DNA of 42,136 nucleotides from Haplomitrium mnioides (Eukaryota; Marchantiophyta; Haplomitriopsida; Calobryales), in NCBI GenBank assembly GCA_049999725.1, contig JBNGIS010022309.1:1-42136 (forward strand), read 5' to 3'. Of this stretch, positions 11,096 through 22,700 are shown piece after piece (positions within the stretch are counted from its first letter, which is position 1; every line of letters starts with the position of its first letter). The translations under genes and the position numbers were made by a program. A model generated the notes under the pieces. The model worked only from the letters and a program-made list of their open reading frames with translations. It made no database searches and was not told where the DNA came from.

Positions 11096-12702
11096 GCGTT
11101 GGACAGAATTGTTGCGGAACCCGATCTACCTCAGTTCCGAATCTCACCGATAGAGAAACTGACGTGCAAAAGTAACCCTCAAGAAATGTAAACAGAGAGG
11201 TGAATGAAGAGCAGCGTAGAGCCCCAGGAGATGATATGCGAAGAAAACCCCGCCAACAGAGCTGCGGGGACAAATCCCGTCAGACCACAGAGCTGAAGAG
11301 ACAAATCCCGCCACACCAGAGAGCTGCAGAGACCTCACAAAGTAGCGCCAAACAAAATTGGGATGGAGGGAGAGAGAGGAAGAAGGAATAAGAAGGGATG
11401 GGCAATGCCATGGCTGGTGAAAGAGCGGGAGATACCCGCTCCTCTGCTGCCCCCATCAGCACAAACTCATCGCTGAGCGGGAAAACCAGACACCACTTCT
11501 TCTCGTTTCCGTCCCGCCAGTAACGCAATACTGTACGCAACCTCCGTTGCTCGCTGTACTCGCAATAGGGATACATCGCTATTTCTTGGCTCTGCAGCGA
11601 GCAATTCATCAAAGTTTTCCGTTTTCTTCTTCATTGATTGCATTTCTCTTCCCGCCTTGGACTTTCTTCTCGTCGTGTCTCGTGCTTTTGAATGCCAGAA
11701 CTTTCCGCTCCACCAAGAAACCTTCTCAGAGTGTCCGACTATTGTTACTTCGTATCCTCCCCTGCATCCTTTTTCTGCTCCTCTCGCTGATTCTTCACGA
11801 AGATTGCTGGCTTTGTAAATTTGATGACCCACGCAGGCTTGCCTAAATTTGATGGCCGATTGACTCTGGATGCGCAACGCACATTTTGAGAGAATGGTAG
11901 TATCAAAGCGTCCGTCCACATGTTACCCAAGGTAGTCAGTTTGATTGATCTATGTTTTGTTAAATTCTGGACAAATGTTTGTGTGCCTATTTCTCGACAA
12001 GCCAGAGGAGTAACTCTGCTTGACAACTGAATCTGCCATCGATTTGCAGATTAGGATGTGTGAATCTCGTCAAATTCATCATCCGAACATGTCTTTTTGT
12101 ATGCTGTACACTTCCTTCTGAATCTGTAGATAGGGTTTTACAACCCCAAAATAAACTTGCACCCACGGAATGCGTGAGTTAGGAGTGAATCAGGAGCGAG
12201 ATTTCAACCTCAGAATGAACTCCTTGCAATTTCGTATCGAGTAAATAGCTCGCTCCTTCTCGTCATTCCATTTGTCTCATACGGCCTCAACCTAAAGTAG
12301 ACCAAGAAAGGCTAATTGCTTTCGGAATTTGAACGAACAAAGTCCACCACTTTGCAAAGCAACCTGCCTAATTAGTAAAATTACAGCGGGCAATCGAATC
12401 CCAGAAAGAAACTTCAGTAGCCACCCTGACGAGACATGATTGTAGATCCACATTCAACCATACAAATCAGTAGCAAAGGGACTTTGGAGCCACACGTAAG
12501 TTAAAAAACGTACATTACAGTTTGCTGAAAGTGCTGTACAGAAATGATATAGTAGACACTCTTTTCTTTTTTATCCGCTGGGATCTAAAATACACTCTTT
12601 CTTCTCCTACAGGTCCGTATACAACTCTGAGGAACCAAAATTTCACATGAACTCATAGAAAGTATCATGGTGGATTCAAGTCAAATTGAATCCATGATTT
12701 TC
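11096..12702. other. Intergenic region between the unrecognised gene and HY2
   Basis: It contains the minus-gene leader and the region downstream of HY2. Short open frames occur on both strands, none with family motifs. A short tandem array is seen at about 11254-11336. Confidence 0.45.
11254..11336. repeat. Short imperfect tandem array, about 30-bp unit
   Basis: Three degenerate units share CAGAGCTG, GAGACAAATCCCG or close variants, at about 11256-11279, 11286-11309 and 11316-11336. They lie some 160-240 bp upstream of the start codon of the minus-strand gene, so they could be part of its leader or promoter. Confidence 0.6.
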
Positions 12703-15700
12703 TTAATCTATTTCTGGGTTGAAATTTCCATATTTGTCCCATGGGCGCGATGCAAAGGATTTTCCGACCATACTGCGCTGTTTGGAGATTTGGCCCCCTG
12801 AGCCTCTGTACTCGGGGAAGTACTCCAAGAAGCATTTTGAACCCAGGGTTGCTAGTCCATCAAATAGGAATTCCTGTATGAACTTCTGCAAAGCACAATC
12901 GACACAACATTTTAGGCTGGATTCAAGACTCGTCCGCAGTGACCTTTATAACTTGTACAATTATCGTCGCCTTCATAGCTACGAGTTTTCTGTTTAGAGC
13001 TGCAGTAGTATTTTCTGCACAAAGGATACCATCCCAGTTATGACATTACCTCACATAGTTGTTCTCCATAGAGGCGGATCAACAGTGGGCGACCTGGATC
13101 CTGTGCAACGCAGCGATGCTGAGTCAGAAGGTGTACTTTGGGTAACAGAGTTGCACAATGTCAAACACATTCCTTTGCTGCTACAAGATGTCCAATGGTC
13201 TGTCTTAAAATCAGATGGACTATGTTAGACCAACCTTTGTTGCCCTCCATGACAAATACCGATGCTGACACTCCTGATTACTAGATACCATAGCTGCTTC
13301 TGCAGCCGGACTAGCTTTATGCATCATATTCAACCAAGCCTAACAACCAAGGATGCAACGATTAGGTCACTTGCCACACATGGTTGGCAAAAAACATTGT
13401 TCTTCACAGACAAGTTGTATCTGACGCATACCTGTAGATAATCTTGAAAGGCAGAGAATACAATTTTCCTAATATCTTGCTGATTTTTGGGCCTTGTCCA
13501 AATAACTAAAGGAGAGAAGAACTGCAGTGATTCCGTGGTGATCTTGTCACCCCAGGGAAGTAACTGCACAGACCATAACACATCACTGAACTCCATCAGC
13601 ATATTGCAGACTTCCGGTAAAGTCTTCCATTACTTGGCTGGCGTTAATATTTGGATGGAATTCAAAAACATGCACCCCAAATACGCCAATTTCATTGAAA
13701 TACATTTGTGGCTGAATGCAAAGCCTGACGTTGGTTTGTTCTCATGAGATATAGCTTGGTCTGTTACTTATGGAAAGAGATGGACTTGGAAGGTGGTGCA
13801 GGCAAACCTCCAAATCCAGAGATGGACCTCCTTTTGAGAGAGCCCTCTGATCACAGATTGATTGGGATTTTTGCCCCCAGCATGTTCATGGTCACATGTG
13901 TCCCTCAAATACTTTAGTCTGTTCAATCGATCACTTCACTAAAAACTCAGTCTGCACAGTTTTCCAATGGACTGAGACCAGAATATTAACTGCCAGGTGT
14001 AAGGATTTTGGTACAGCTGGGAAGGTGGTGGCTCGTTGCTTAGTCGGTAGTGGACAGACCCACGCCTATGGCCCAGGTTTTTGAGAAGCTTTAGTCAAGA
14101 TCGTGATAGATGGTTTGCACAGTCCTCGTGGGAACCTTGCCACAATGTTCTTCTCCTTTGAAAGTTTTAAAATGGTGGAAAGCCAACATTGCAGCAGAGT
14201 ATTTCAGGCTATTGAATCCAAGAAACTCCTAACACCAGTTAAAGAAACTCCGGAGATACAATAGGAACTCCATCATGTTTGAGAAGCTACCCAGCATCCA
14301 TAACATGACCAGTAAGGGAAACAAACAAGCATGAAGCTTTTGCTGGCAGCCATCACTTTCTTTTTGTACCTTTATGTATTTCTCAGCAAGCGGCAGCAAC
14401 TGAGAGTAGTACTTTTCCTTGTACAGCTTGTTTGCTTCTGTGTTGTACAGTGGATTAAGGTCCCTACAATCAGCACCCTGTTCCCATCAAATGACAAAAC
14501 ACAATGTACACGTTGTAAAGTTCACAAATAGAATATCCAGAGCGTTTTTACATTTTGGCTTATGACATTCTTCTACGATTGCGCGTCTAGTGTCTGTATT
14601 AGGTAACTGTCTAAACGTGGAGAATGAATACGCAAGTCGATCAAGAGCTGTACTCACTGTTTGGAGTCCTGCCGCCATCCACCTCTTGAAGGATGAATTC
14701 AGGATAATGTGGACTTCGCTTTGAATAAAATTTACGTCAGTGTTTCCTTGAGAGGTTCTGCTTAGCTATCATCTACACGGTAATGACACTGATCATGGTT
14801 ACGTTCCCGGAGAGAGAGAATGTATTGCACTGGTGGAAAGAACCTAGTCAACTTTTCTATCATCCTTACTGATCGAGACATTTTCACTCTTGATTGGAAT
14901 TTTTGACTTCAGGAACCCTCTCCGCTACGAGATCGTGGAATCAACTTCATGGTTGGAATGCACATGTACTGTCTACTGGTACATTATAATCACATCTACA
15001 CGTTCAAATATCTCTTTACTTTGGGTATTGAGAAATCCATGCTAAGTAATCAGTTGTGAGACATAAGAAGAACAACAGTCACAGAAATCCAGTACAGAAC
15101 ACAGCACTACATCTCTAAGGAACAGTTCATATTTTCTAATCTCAGAAATTCGGCCAGTATATGTGAAGCCATTTCTAACTGGTCAGCTCAAGGCTGGTTA
15201 AACATCTGCAATTGTGTTCCTTCCAGGGATTTGGTATTATGCACACAAGACTACAATAAATACTTACAAGACAATGATGTTCCTGCTGGAGGTTGAGAAG
15301 AAATCAGCGCAAAATATCGGTAGATCATATTCTGGCCTTGCAAATATTGCTACATTCAAGACCTGCATGCACTTGCAAGATCATCTGCCGATTATGGACT
15401 TCAGGGAAAGATATCAGGTTCATAGATGAGAGCATATCCATCTATTAATCGTCAAGAAGAAATTTGAAACAGCAGAATTTCGACAAATGAGAAATGCGCC
15501 AGACCTGCATTGACTCCCCGGCGTCGATGGAACTAATCCGGAATAGACGAATCTTTGACGATTCGAAAGCCAAATTCTCAATGTTTCCTGTCCCATCCAC
15601 CGCCACCATGTTGCTGAATTCTTCCTGTCAACCAATTCTCGTCAGAGGACTTTAGTAGCATCCAGTATCTCCTTCACACACAACCCACTTCAGAGCTACC

Positions 15701-16218
15701 TTCTCTCCAGCAATAACCATTACATACAATGCTGCACCGAACTAGACGAAAGCAAAACTCACGCCTACTATGAGAAAAAGCTGTGCACCTGTTGCTAACT
15801 CAGTGGAGAGCTCGTAATATACCTTGGAAGACACAGGTGACAAATCGGCTTGCTTCCGAACCTCCTCCACAGCATAGTCCACAAACTGGCGATACAAAGA
15901 ACCTTCGGACTTCAAGGAATACCTGAGATAATCCCAGAGATATTCAGCTAAGCAAATGAACATTCGCGAACTTTGAAATAGCTCAGTCTCGATTACAGAG
16001 GAGACTTACAGTCTTGATCCAGATGTACATGGCAATCGTCTGGGCATCGTCCATTTCGTCGAGAGTGGGGACGAATTCAGCCTGGCTTGAACGAGAGCTA
16101 CCCCTCGTCGCTCATCACTGCTGTTCTTAGCCCAAATCTTTCCCAATGACACCCCTCTCCATGCGCTCAGACTTGTAATGCCCTCCATCTCTCGACTTTG
16201 GCAAATCACAAAACCCAT
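12703..16218 (-). CDS. HY2: HY2-family ferredoxin-dependent bilin reductase (phytochromobilin synthase or PUBS-like), nine exons
   Basis: Exons (minus strand, high to low): 16218-16010, 15922-15823, 15624-15505, 15362-15268, 14463-14370, 13563-13432, 13339-13235, 13100-13050, 12885-12703. All introns are GT-AG; the phases join to 362 aa (352 aa from a second in-frame ATG at 16188). The first ~65 residues are Ser/Arg-rich, as expected for a plastid transit peptide. Family motifs in order: LYRQFVDYA, SSKIRLFR, ARPEYDLPIFCADFF, LDLNPL, LLPWGDKIT, FFSPLVIWTRP, YLSWRATKDPGRP, FLFDGLATLG, EYFPEY, GKSFASRPWD. The enzyme reduces biliverdin with ferredoxin to make the phytochrome chromophore in the plastid. 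Oddity: after MQ, where I recall VFDF in Arabidopsis HY2, the sequence reads VLNV, so a proposed catalytic Asp is Asn (residue 146, or 136 from the second Met). The second proposed Asp (KDPG, residue 286) is kept. HY2 versus phycourobilin synthase needs a tree. Confidence 0.92.
13564..14369 (-). other. HY2 intron 5 (806 bp)
   Basis: It lies between the exon ending ...AEKYIK and the exon beginning LLPWGDK. It and intron 4 (15267-14464, 804 bp) are much longer than the other HY2 introns (87-198 bp). No mobile element is recognised in either. Confidence 0.75.
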
Positions 16219-16789
16219 TACCCCCTTCTTAGGCCTAATCCCCGTTCCCTACCGCACGTTCCCTAAACCCACAGTCGGATGCAGTTCTAGGGAAAAGCGA
16301 GGATTCATGGCAAGAAGATCACAGTTTTGCGTGTTGGATTGGCCGGTTTTTTATATCTCTCATTGTTATTTGCCACTGATCCCTTTGACGTGAACTTTTC
16401 CAATGACTTTCAGGTTAGTTCGATTTAACGAAGGAATGTTACAGTGGATGAGCATCGAGAGTGCACACCATGTGATGATAGAGATAAAATTTATGTTGTT
16501 TTCAAACTCAGCAGTTCGTTTGAAAATGGAGCGTCGAGATTATTTCGTCTGACTGAGTTTCTCGTTAATCCATGGACGTGTTGAAGATCCATCTTCGAAA
16601 TAGTTCTACAAGGCACACTGGAACCATGATTCTCCTAGCACCACCGCAACATCAACAAGAAGCATTAACTACGCAGGTGCTGCCAACAAAACCCACCAAA
16701 GTCAGCAGCTAAACAGGAGTAGTTTGTGGTCTGGAATTCGCAGGTTGTGAGGTTCAAGAAAATGTGGTGGGGCGATTCTTGCGTGGGCA
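16219..16789. promoter_or_regulatory. Shared intergenic region of the divergent HY2 / HRQ1 pair
   Basis: The HY2 start (16218, minus) and the HRQ1 start (16790, plus) face away from each other across 571 bp, so this segment must hold both leaders and both core promoters unless there are upstream non-coding exons. No clear TATA box is seen for either. A G-box core CACGTG lies just inside HRQ1 intron 1 (16970-16975). Out-of-frame ATGs at 16572 and 16761 precede the HRQ1 start. Confidence 0.6.
16249..16308 (-). promoter_or_regulatory. Possible upstream ORF in the HY2 leader
   Basis: A 19-codon frame (ATG at 16308, TAG ending at 16249) lies 30 bases upstream of the first HY2 ATG, in the same frame but separated by its stop. 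If the transcript starts above 16308 it would be a uORF able to lower HY2 translation. The transcription start is not known. Confidence 0.3.
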
Positions 16790-19700
16790 ATGGAAACAGT
16801 GATTCAGGTGAGGACGCTCTACGGCCAAAGTGTAGGGATAGCAATGAAGTTGGAGGAAAATGTGCAGCTTCTCAAATCGAAGCTGCAGCAAATGAAATGG
16901 CCGACATCTTCTACCCAACATTTTCATATCTTTTTAAGAGTAAGTGTGTTCTCATGCGACCGTCCTTAGCACGTGGCGATTGTCGTCTCTTCGTTACAGC
17001 TAGGACTGAGCCTGTACATCTCGTCACAGGGGACTAAAGTCGATGCTACCAGCCCGGTTGGTGCTCTTTATATCCAAGATGGTGAATTTTTGGTCCTCAT
17101 TCCTTACACGAAGACTAAGAAATCAAAAGGTTGTTCAACATCAAGGACCGCAGAAGACGGTCATAATTCAGAAGCTGTTGGTGACTCTGTTCCACAAATG
17201 GAAAACCCGGCATCAAATACAGCATTATCATTGCGGGATGGTAGTACCTTGCAGCGATCGGACGCTCTGGAAATGCGGCTGGCCGAGGCAATGTGGCATG
17301 CAATTGCCGCGGATTTAGCTGTTGTCAATGCTGGATTAGCAGTGTCTGATGATCCAAGGAGGGAGGTGCAGGTCGATGGAGGTAAAGATGTTTACCAAAT
17401 AAGCGTTGGACCTGCCTGCGATTCAAAGGGTACTTGTCATGATTCTGAGACAGAACATTCAAGACGAAACTCTGTGCCCCGGAAGCGAAACAGAATCTAT
17501 CGAGAGAATCAGACGTTGACCTCTGAATTGAATGTAGAAGGAAGTTGCACAGGAGGGGGTGATGGTGCAGAGTACAGCGAAAAAAATGTTGACGAGCTTA
17601 CTGCCATGCTAAAGACGGCAAAGAAGCATTTTAATGATCGAAAACCAGAACCAACTTCGAAGGCCAAGGTTGTAAGGAAACGGGGTTCTGTCAAAGAGAA
17701 GACTAAGTGTCATCTAGCAGAACTCAGTTTTCCTCCTCCGGTAGAATGGTTGATCAACGTCTTCAATGCCTTGAACCCGGTCTGTGGCTTTTTGCAGCAG
17801 CAGCACATGCAGCCAACATGGCAAACTGTGAGGGAATCTCTGCAGCAGCTTTGTGGTCTAAATGGTAAAGTTGTTACAGCTGGGGATATTCAAAATTTGG
17901 CTGTCATATGCCCAAAGGTTTGTCAGTTGTTTGTTACTGCAAAAGTTAAGTTACCATTCTTTGAAGCTAATGCCCTCATTATTGAGGTACCAAGATTTTA
18001 AATTCCAAATGCATCTTTGGTCTAGGGAATCTTTTCTACCATAAGAAGTTGACTCTGTGTTTTGCAGGTGGTTGTGGTTAGTAGTATGACAGGAGACGGA
18101 GATGAAGCTTCATTTAATATAGATTTAATTGACCCTTCTAAACTCAAGATGACAGAGAAGCTGGGTAACACAATTGCCAGTGACATGCAGGGAATAGCCC
18201 CATCAGACTTCCTACCTATTTCAGGTGATTAAATTTACTGTACTCTCCAGGATTCACTAGTCGCAGATTATTTTTCTGATGATGCTTTGTCACTATGATG
18301 AGGCTAATTGGTTTGAAAATTTGTCTGACACATTGTGAAAGCTGCACTCTACGTGCTGCGGTAGTGATGTGTGTATGTTTTACCTAGACTAGAATAACTT
18401 TCATTTATTTGTTATTGTGGTTTGCTCACTCGCCACATCTTGGTGCCTATATTACTATTCTGATGGTTGTAGTGGTGTGTGAGAATTTTGCATTTCCTAA
18501 CTTTTCTTTCCCTTTTTGGAAGGTGAGAAGATAGTATCTGACAGAAAAATAAAAAATGAGGTGGGGAGACGGCAGAAAGTTTTTGAAGCAACAGTAACAG
18601 AACTAGCACATTATCTGCAGGTGCATGCTAGAACTAATACAAGTTTTTTTCTCAACCATCAAGCCAATAGCTGTATGCAGAACACATTCAGTTTGTATAA
18701 CTAACTCATTGATGTTCTCGTACTACTGAATTGGTTACAGGAAAGCCAATTAGTGCTTGAAAATTTGTCGCTGGAAGAATTTATTACAGCAACAAAGAAC
18801 AGAAATTTAAAATATTTACATGGAGATGCAAAATCGGCACTTCCAAGGGCACCACAGTTTGACAAACCACTGGGACGCTGCATGGTGGGTTTCTTTACTA
18901 TTGTCCAAGGTGCCGTCAAAATTTTAAATGCATTGGAGTTTAGAACAGTATATTGTCATCCTAGACTTCATGTAAAAACTGGAACATCAGAAGGCATCCC
19001 AGGTAAGGCAGCAAACAAGGGGAGAATATTTCAATCATAGGTCTGATCAATGTTTTTCTCTTTCAGATGCCCCCATCAAGTTGGCTTTCTAGGTGGATTG
19101 GTTGGTTGGTCTGGACAAGAATATGGCATTAGCAAGAAGAAAATTACTATACACAAAATGAGAGCTCTAGGGTACAAAGCATTTCAGAAATGTGCAACAT
19201 CTTCATGGATATTCTTGTTGATACTCAGAAACTGACATTCTGTGGTGTGATTGGTGCAGGATGTAGAGGATTTGACTGCTCCTGAGATGATTGAGCATTT
19301 GAAGAAGGGTCTGGGATCTTTAGGCCAGGTTACATATTATCTGCTTTGTAATTTTGTTGAACTTTTGTGTCATTACTAGAGAGATAGCATAAATTGAGAT
19401 ATCTCTGTTGCTGAATATGTTCTTATGGTTAATTTTTTGGAACATGGATAATGCAGTTTGTGCACTGTGAGGACATCAACCCTCGCAAGGCATCATATGG
19501 TGAGCTTCTGAATGTTCTAGCAAGTAATACTATACTGGCTCTGAAACACCTAGGAATATCAAGATTCTACTCTCATCAGGTTTGAAAACTTTTTTGAGTT
19601 TAAAAAGGTACTAAATTTGTTGGAGTTAATCTTGTGGAGTTTTTTCAAGCTTTTCTCAAGCTACACCAATTACTTGTCTACTTGGTTTAGTGTGTTTCTG

Positions 19701-22700
19701 TTTAGATGGTGAGAGTAACTGAAGGTTTACCATGTAGAGAGAATCTTCCTTGTGATTCCTTTCATCTGTCTTGTCATTGTCGAATTTAAACAAAGAATGC
19801 CTAGGAGTAGGATATGATATCTGCAATTATTGCAGTGGACAATGACTGATAGTGTGAAACATTTTTGAGAGCAGTACTGGCACACATGCATTAGTTGTTC
19901 AAGAGCAGAGGTGGAAGATGGAAACCAAAACAGTCAAGTGTGTGTTTCTGGCTGACTTCTTGCAGCAGAAAGGAAACATTTACTTGTATATAATTCTAGG
20001 ACTTTCAACTGTCATAGGGAGCAATGGCACATATCTTAGCCGCGATTCTGAAGAACAGCACCAATGAACTTGAATGACCGCATATTAAGAAGTCCAAATA
20101 TTTAATGTTTCTTCATGTTCCTGATATTGGCTTAATTGCAGGCCCAAGCAATCAATGCAGTGAGTTCAGGAAAGAGTGTTGTTGTTGCAACATCTACAGC
20201 AAGTGGAAAATCTCTTTGCTACAATGTTCCTGTTTTGGACGGGCTTTTCAGCAATCCAGATCTGTGTGCGATATACCTTTTCCCTACTAAGGTAATATTT
20301 CTGAAGGGTTTGAAAGGTTATCTTAATGAAGTCATGGTTATGTCATTGTCAATGTGGATTTTTGGGTTGTGCTCTTGCTGATAACTGCTATTGTATTTTT
20401 GCAAAATCAAGGTCCCAGTACTGGCCTTTTCCCTGTCTGCATATTGTAGGGGGTCATGTTTGCAATATTTCCTTGTGGGTGCTCTGTTCTGTAAATAGCT
20501 AGTAGTCATCAGAGCCTCACCCCAGTAAGACTTCCCAGGTCCTGAATCATTAGCATGTAGAAAACAGCCTCTCTCAGTGTTCTGTTTTTTTTTACCCCTA
20601 GGGCTGGCTCTGGTCCCTAGGGCTGGCTCTGGACTTTAATCGAATTCAATTCAATTCAATTACCTCAGCTACTCCATTCTGTTGTGGGGTATCTGGGATA
20701 GTATACTGTCTGAGAATATTGAAACTTCAAAGAATTGCATGAACTGGCCTGATTTATACTCTCCACCATTATCAGAAAATAATGACGACACATACTTAGG
20801 ACGTAGTTTTGCCTCTGGGAGCTGGGAGCTGACAAAGTGTCGTAAAGTAGTAGTATGTAAATACTACTCATGGTGTTGTTTATGTTGAAAACAATTGACA
20901 TCACCTGCAAAGGGGAGAAGAAATCACTCAAATTGATGAATGTCCTGTACATGCCTGAGTCAGGATGCAACCTGATCTCAATTGACTAATTGAATGATCA
21001 ACTTATGTATGTGGATTTTGGCAGACAGGGCACCAGGATTTATACTGATAAGTCTGGATTTGCAGTTCTGGAAAAGAATGCAGGGATCCTTTATATGTTG
21101 GAAATTATGGAGCAGCTAAACTAAACTCACTGTTAAGTCCCTCTTAAAGGTAGCTAGTCTGTTATAGTTAGCTGGAGAGTTAGTTAGTAAAGGATAGATT
21201 TAGTTCTGATGAAGTCTAATAGTGCCATGTGTCAACAGCACAGGGCACTAAGCTAGGTTTGTTAGTTTTTGTAACTAGGAAAAAGGCATGGGATGTGCTT
21301 CATCGCTGCATGAATGCGCATGGAGAACATCGAGAAATCAATAGGTGATGATTTCTATGTATCGTATGGAAACGAATGGAGGAGAGAAACTCCAATTGTG
21401 TATATATCTCAGGAGAGAACTTCATAACTAATATATCTCAGGAGAGAACTCTATCGTGAGTATCCTCATTGCAATGGCATCCAGCATTCCATCATTTTCT
21501 GTATCTTCTGCTTGTGTTTATCATCTGCACATTATCACTCAAGGAAGGCTGCACTCTATGTGTGCGCAGTTGTGATGTGTGTAGGTTTTTCCTAGACTAT
21601 TGCGGCTTCCATTTATTTGTTTTTGTGGTTAGTTTTACTCTCCACAACTTCATAACTCTATTATTGCTCAAGGAAGAGCAATCGCGCTTGTCCTGCATTT
21701 TTTGAGTATAGTAAGGAGGTAGCAATTCTGCCACATTTTTTTCTGCCACTCGCAACCCTGATTTCACACATACCTGTGGAGCCGTTTTTGGTCCCTCTTT
21801 CTACAAGCTTGACTGGAGGTGGTTATCTGCTGCTGTATTATCAAAGCAAATCGTTTTGATAAAATTCCAACATTATGGAGGAATCACCATTGTAGGGAAG
21901 AATGCTGCCATCACAGTAACCCCACATGAATCAGACTTACGGTTATGCACAGAAGGCTAGGACATCTTGGTGCTGATAATGTGCACAAACTCCAAACTTT
22001 GGTGACAGAAATGATCATCAAGACAAAGCAGGACTTCTTCTGTGAAGCAAGTGTGCAGGGAAAACAGCACTGCCAGCTAGTGCTCAAGAAATCAAACACT
22101 ACAACAAAGCACAAGCTAGATTTGATCCCCTCTGATGTTTGTGGACCCTTACCAGCACCTCTGCTAGATGAGCCAGATGCTTTGTCACATTTACAGATGA
22201 CAAGCAGGAAAAATCATACCTAGATTTCATGAAGACCAGCGATGAAGTCCTTGGGAAGTTCCAGGAGTTTTTCAACCAAGTAACCAATGAGCTCAACACT
22301 TCAGTGAAGACTCTGAGAGCAGTTAGAGGAGGTGAATATACAAGCAAGGAGTTCAGAAGCTATTTTAGGGAGAAAGGAATCAAAGAGACTCTTCCAGATG
22401 GAATATATAGGATGTGAGCAGATCAGCCAAAGAGGACTTATTAATGTAGCTTATTGTCCAAAGAGGTGCAAATCGAGAGCTTCAGGAAAAGGACAGAGAA
22501 GCCTGGCTTTGAGATTGATGCAGGATGTGTCTGCTGCAAGGAGGAAGGAGTTACTGGAAGATTTTGTTCACTGTTTTTGGTATTTTCCTAGGATCAGCAC
22601 TATCTGGAAATGGGCAGGAAGTCTCATTAACAGATTAGTTTTCTCTATTTGGGATAGTACCAAAAGGTGGAAGCCAACCTGGCAGCAAAGCATCCTAGGT

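Noticed and set aside
15652-15822. A membrane-protein-like reading (ELATGAQLFLIVGVSFAFV, in-frame TAG, then FGAALYVMVIAGEK) suggesting a pseudogene or stop-codon readthrough.
   Set aside because: It lies in HY2 intron 2. The flanking exons join in phase (SPVSSK / EEFSNM) with GT-AG sites and match the HY2 family, so this is an intron read as protein.
16726-17037. A 103-aa frame upstream of HRQ1.
   Set aside because: It uses another frame from the ubiquitin-like exon; the frame beginning at 16790 gives the conserved VRTLYGQS...HIFLR sequence ending at a good donor.
18885-19040. Extension of HRQ1 exon 5 through an open frame to about 19002.
   Set aside because: The extended form leads to a stop at the next candidate exon, while ending at 18884 (GRCM) joins in phase to [15 protein letters not shown] at 19260, as expected for the family.
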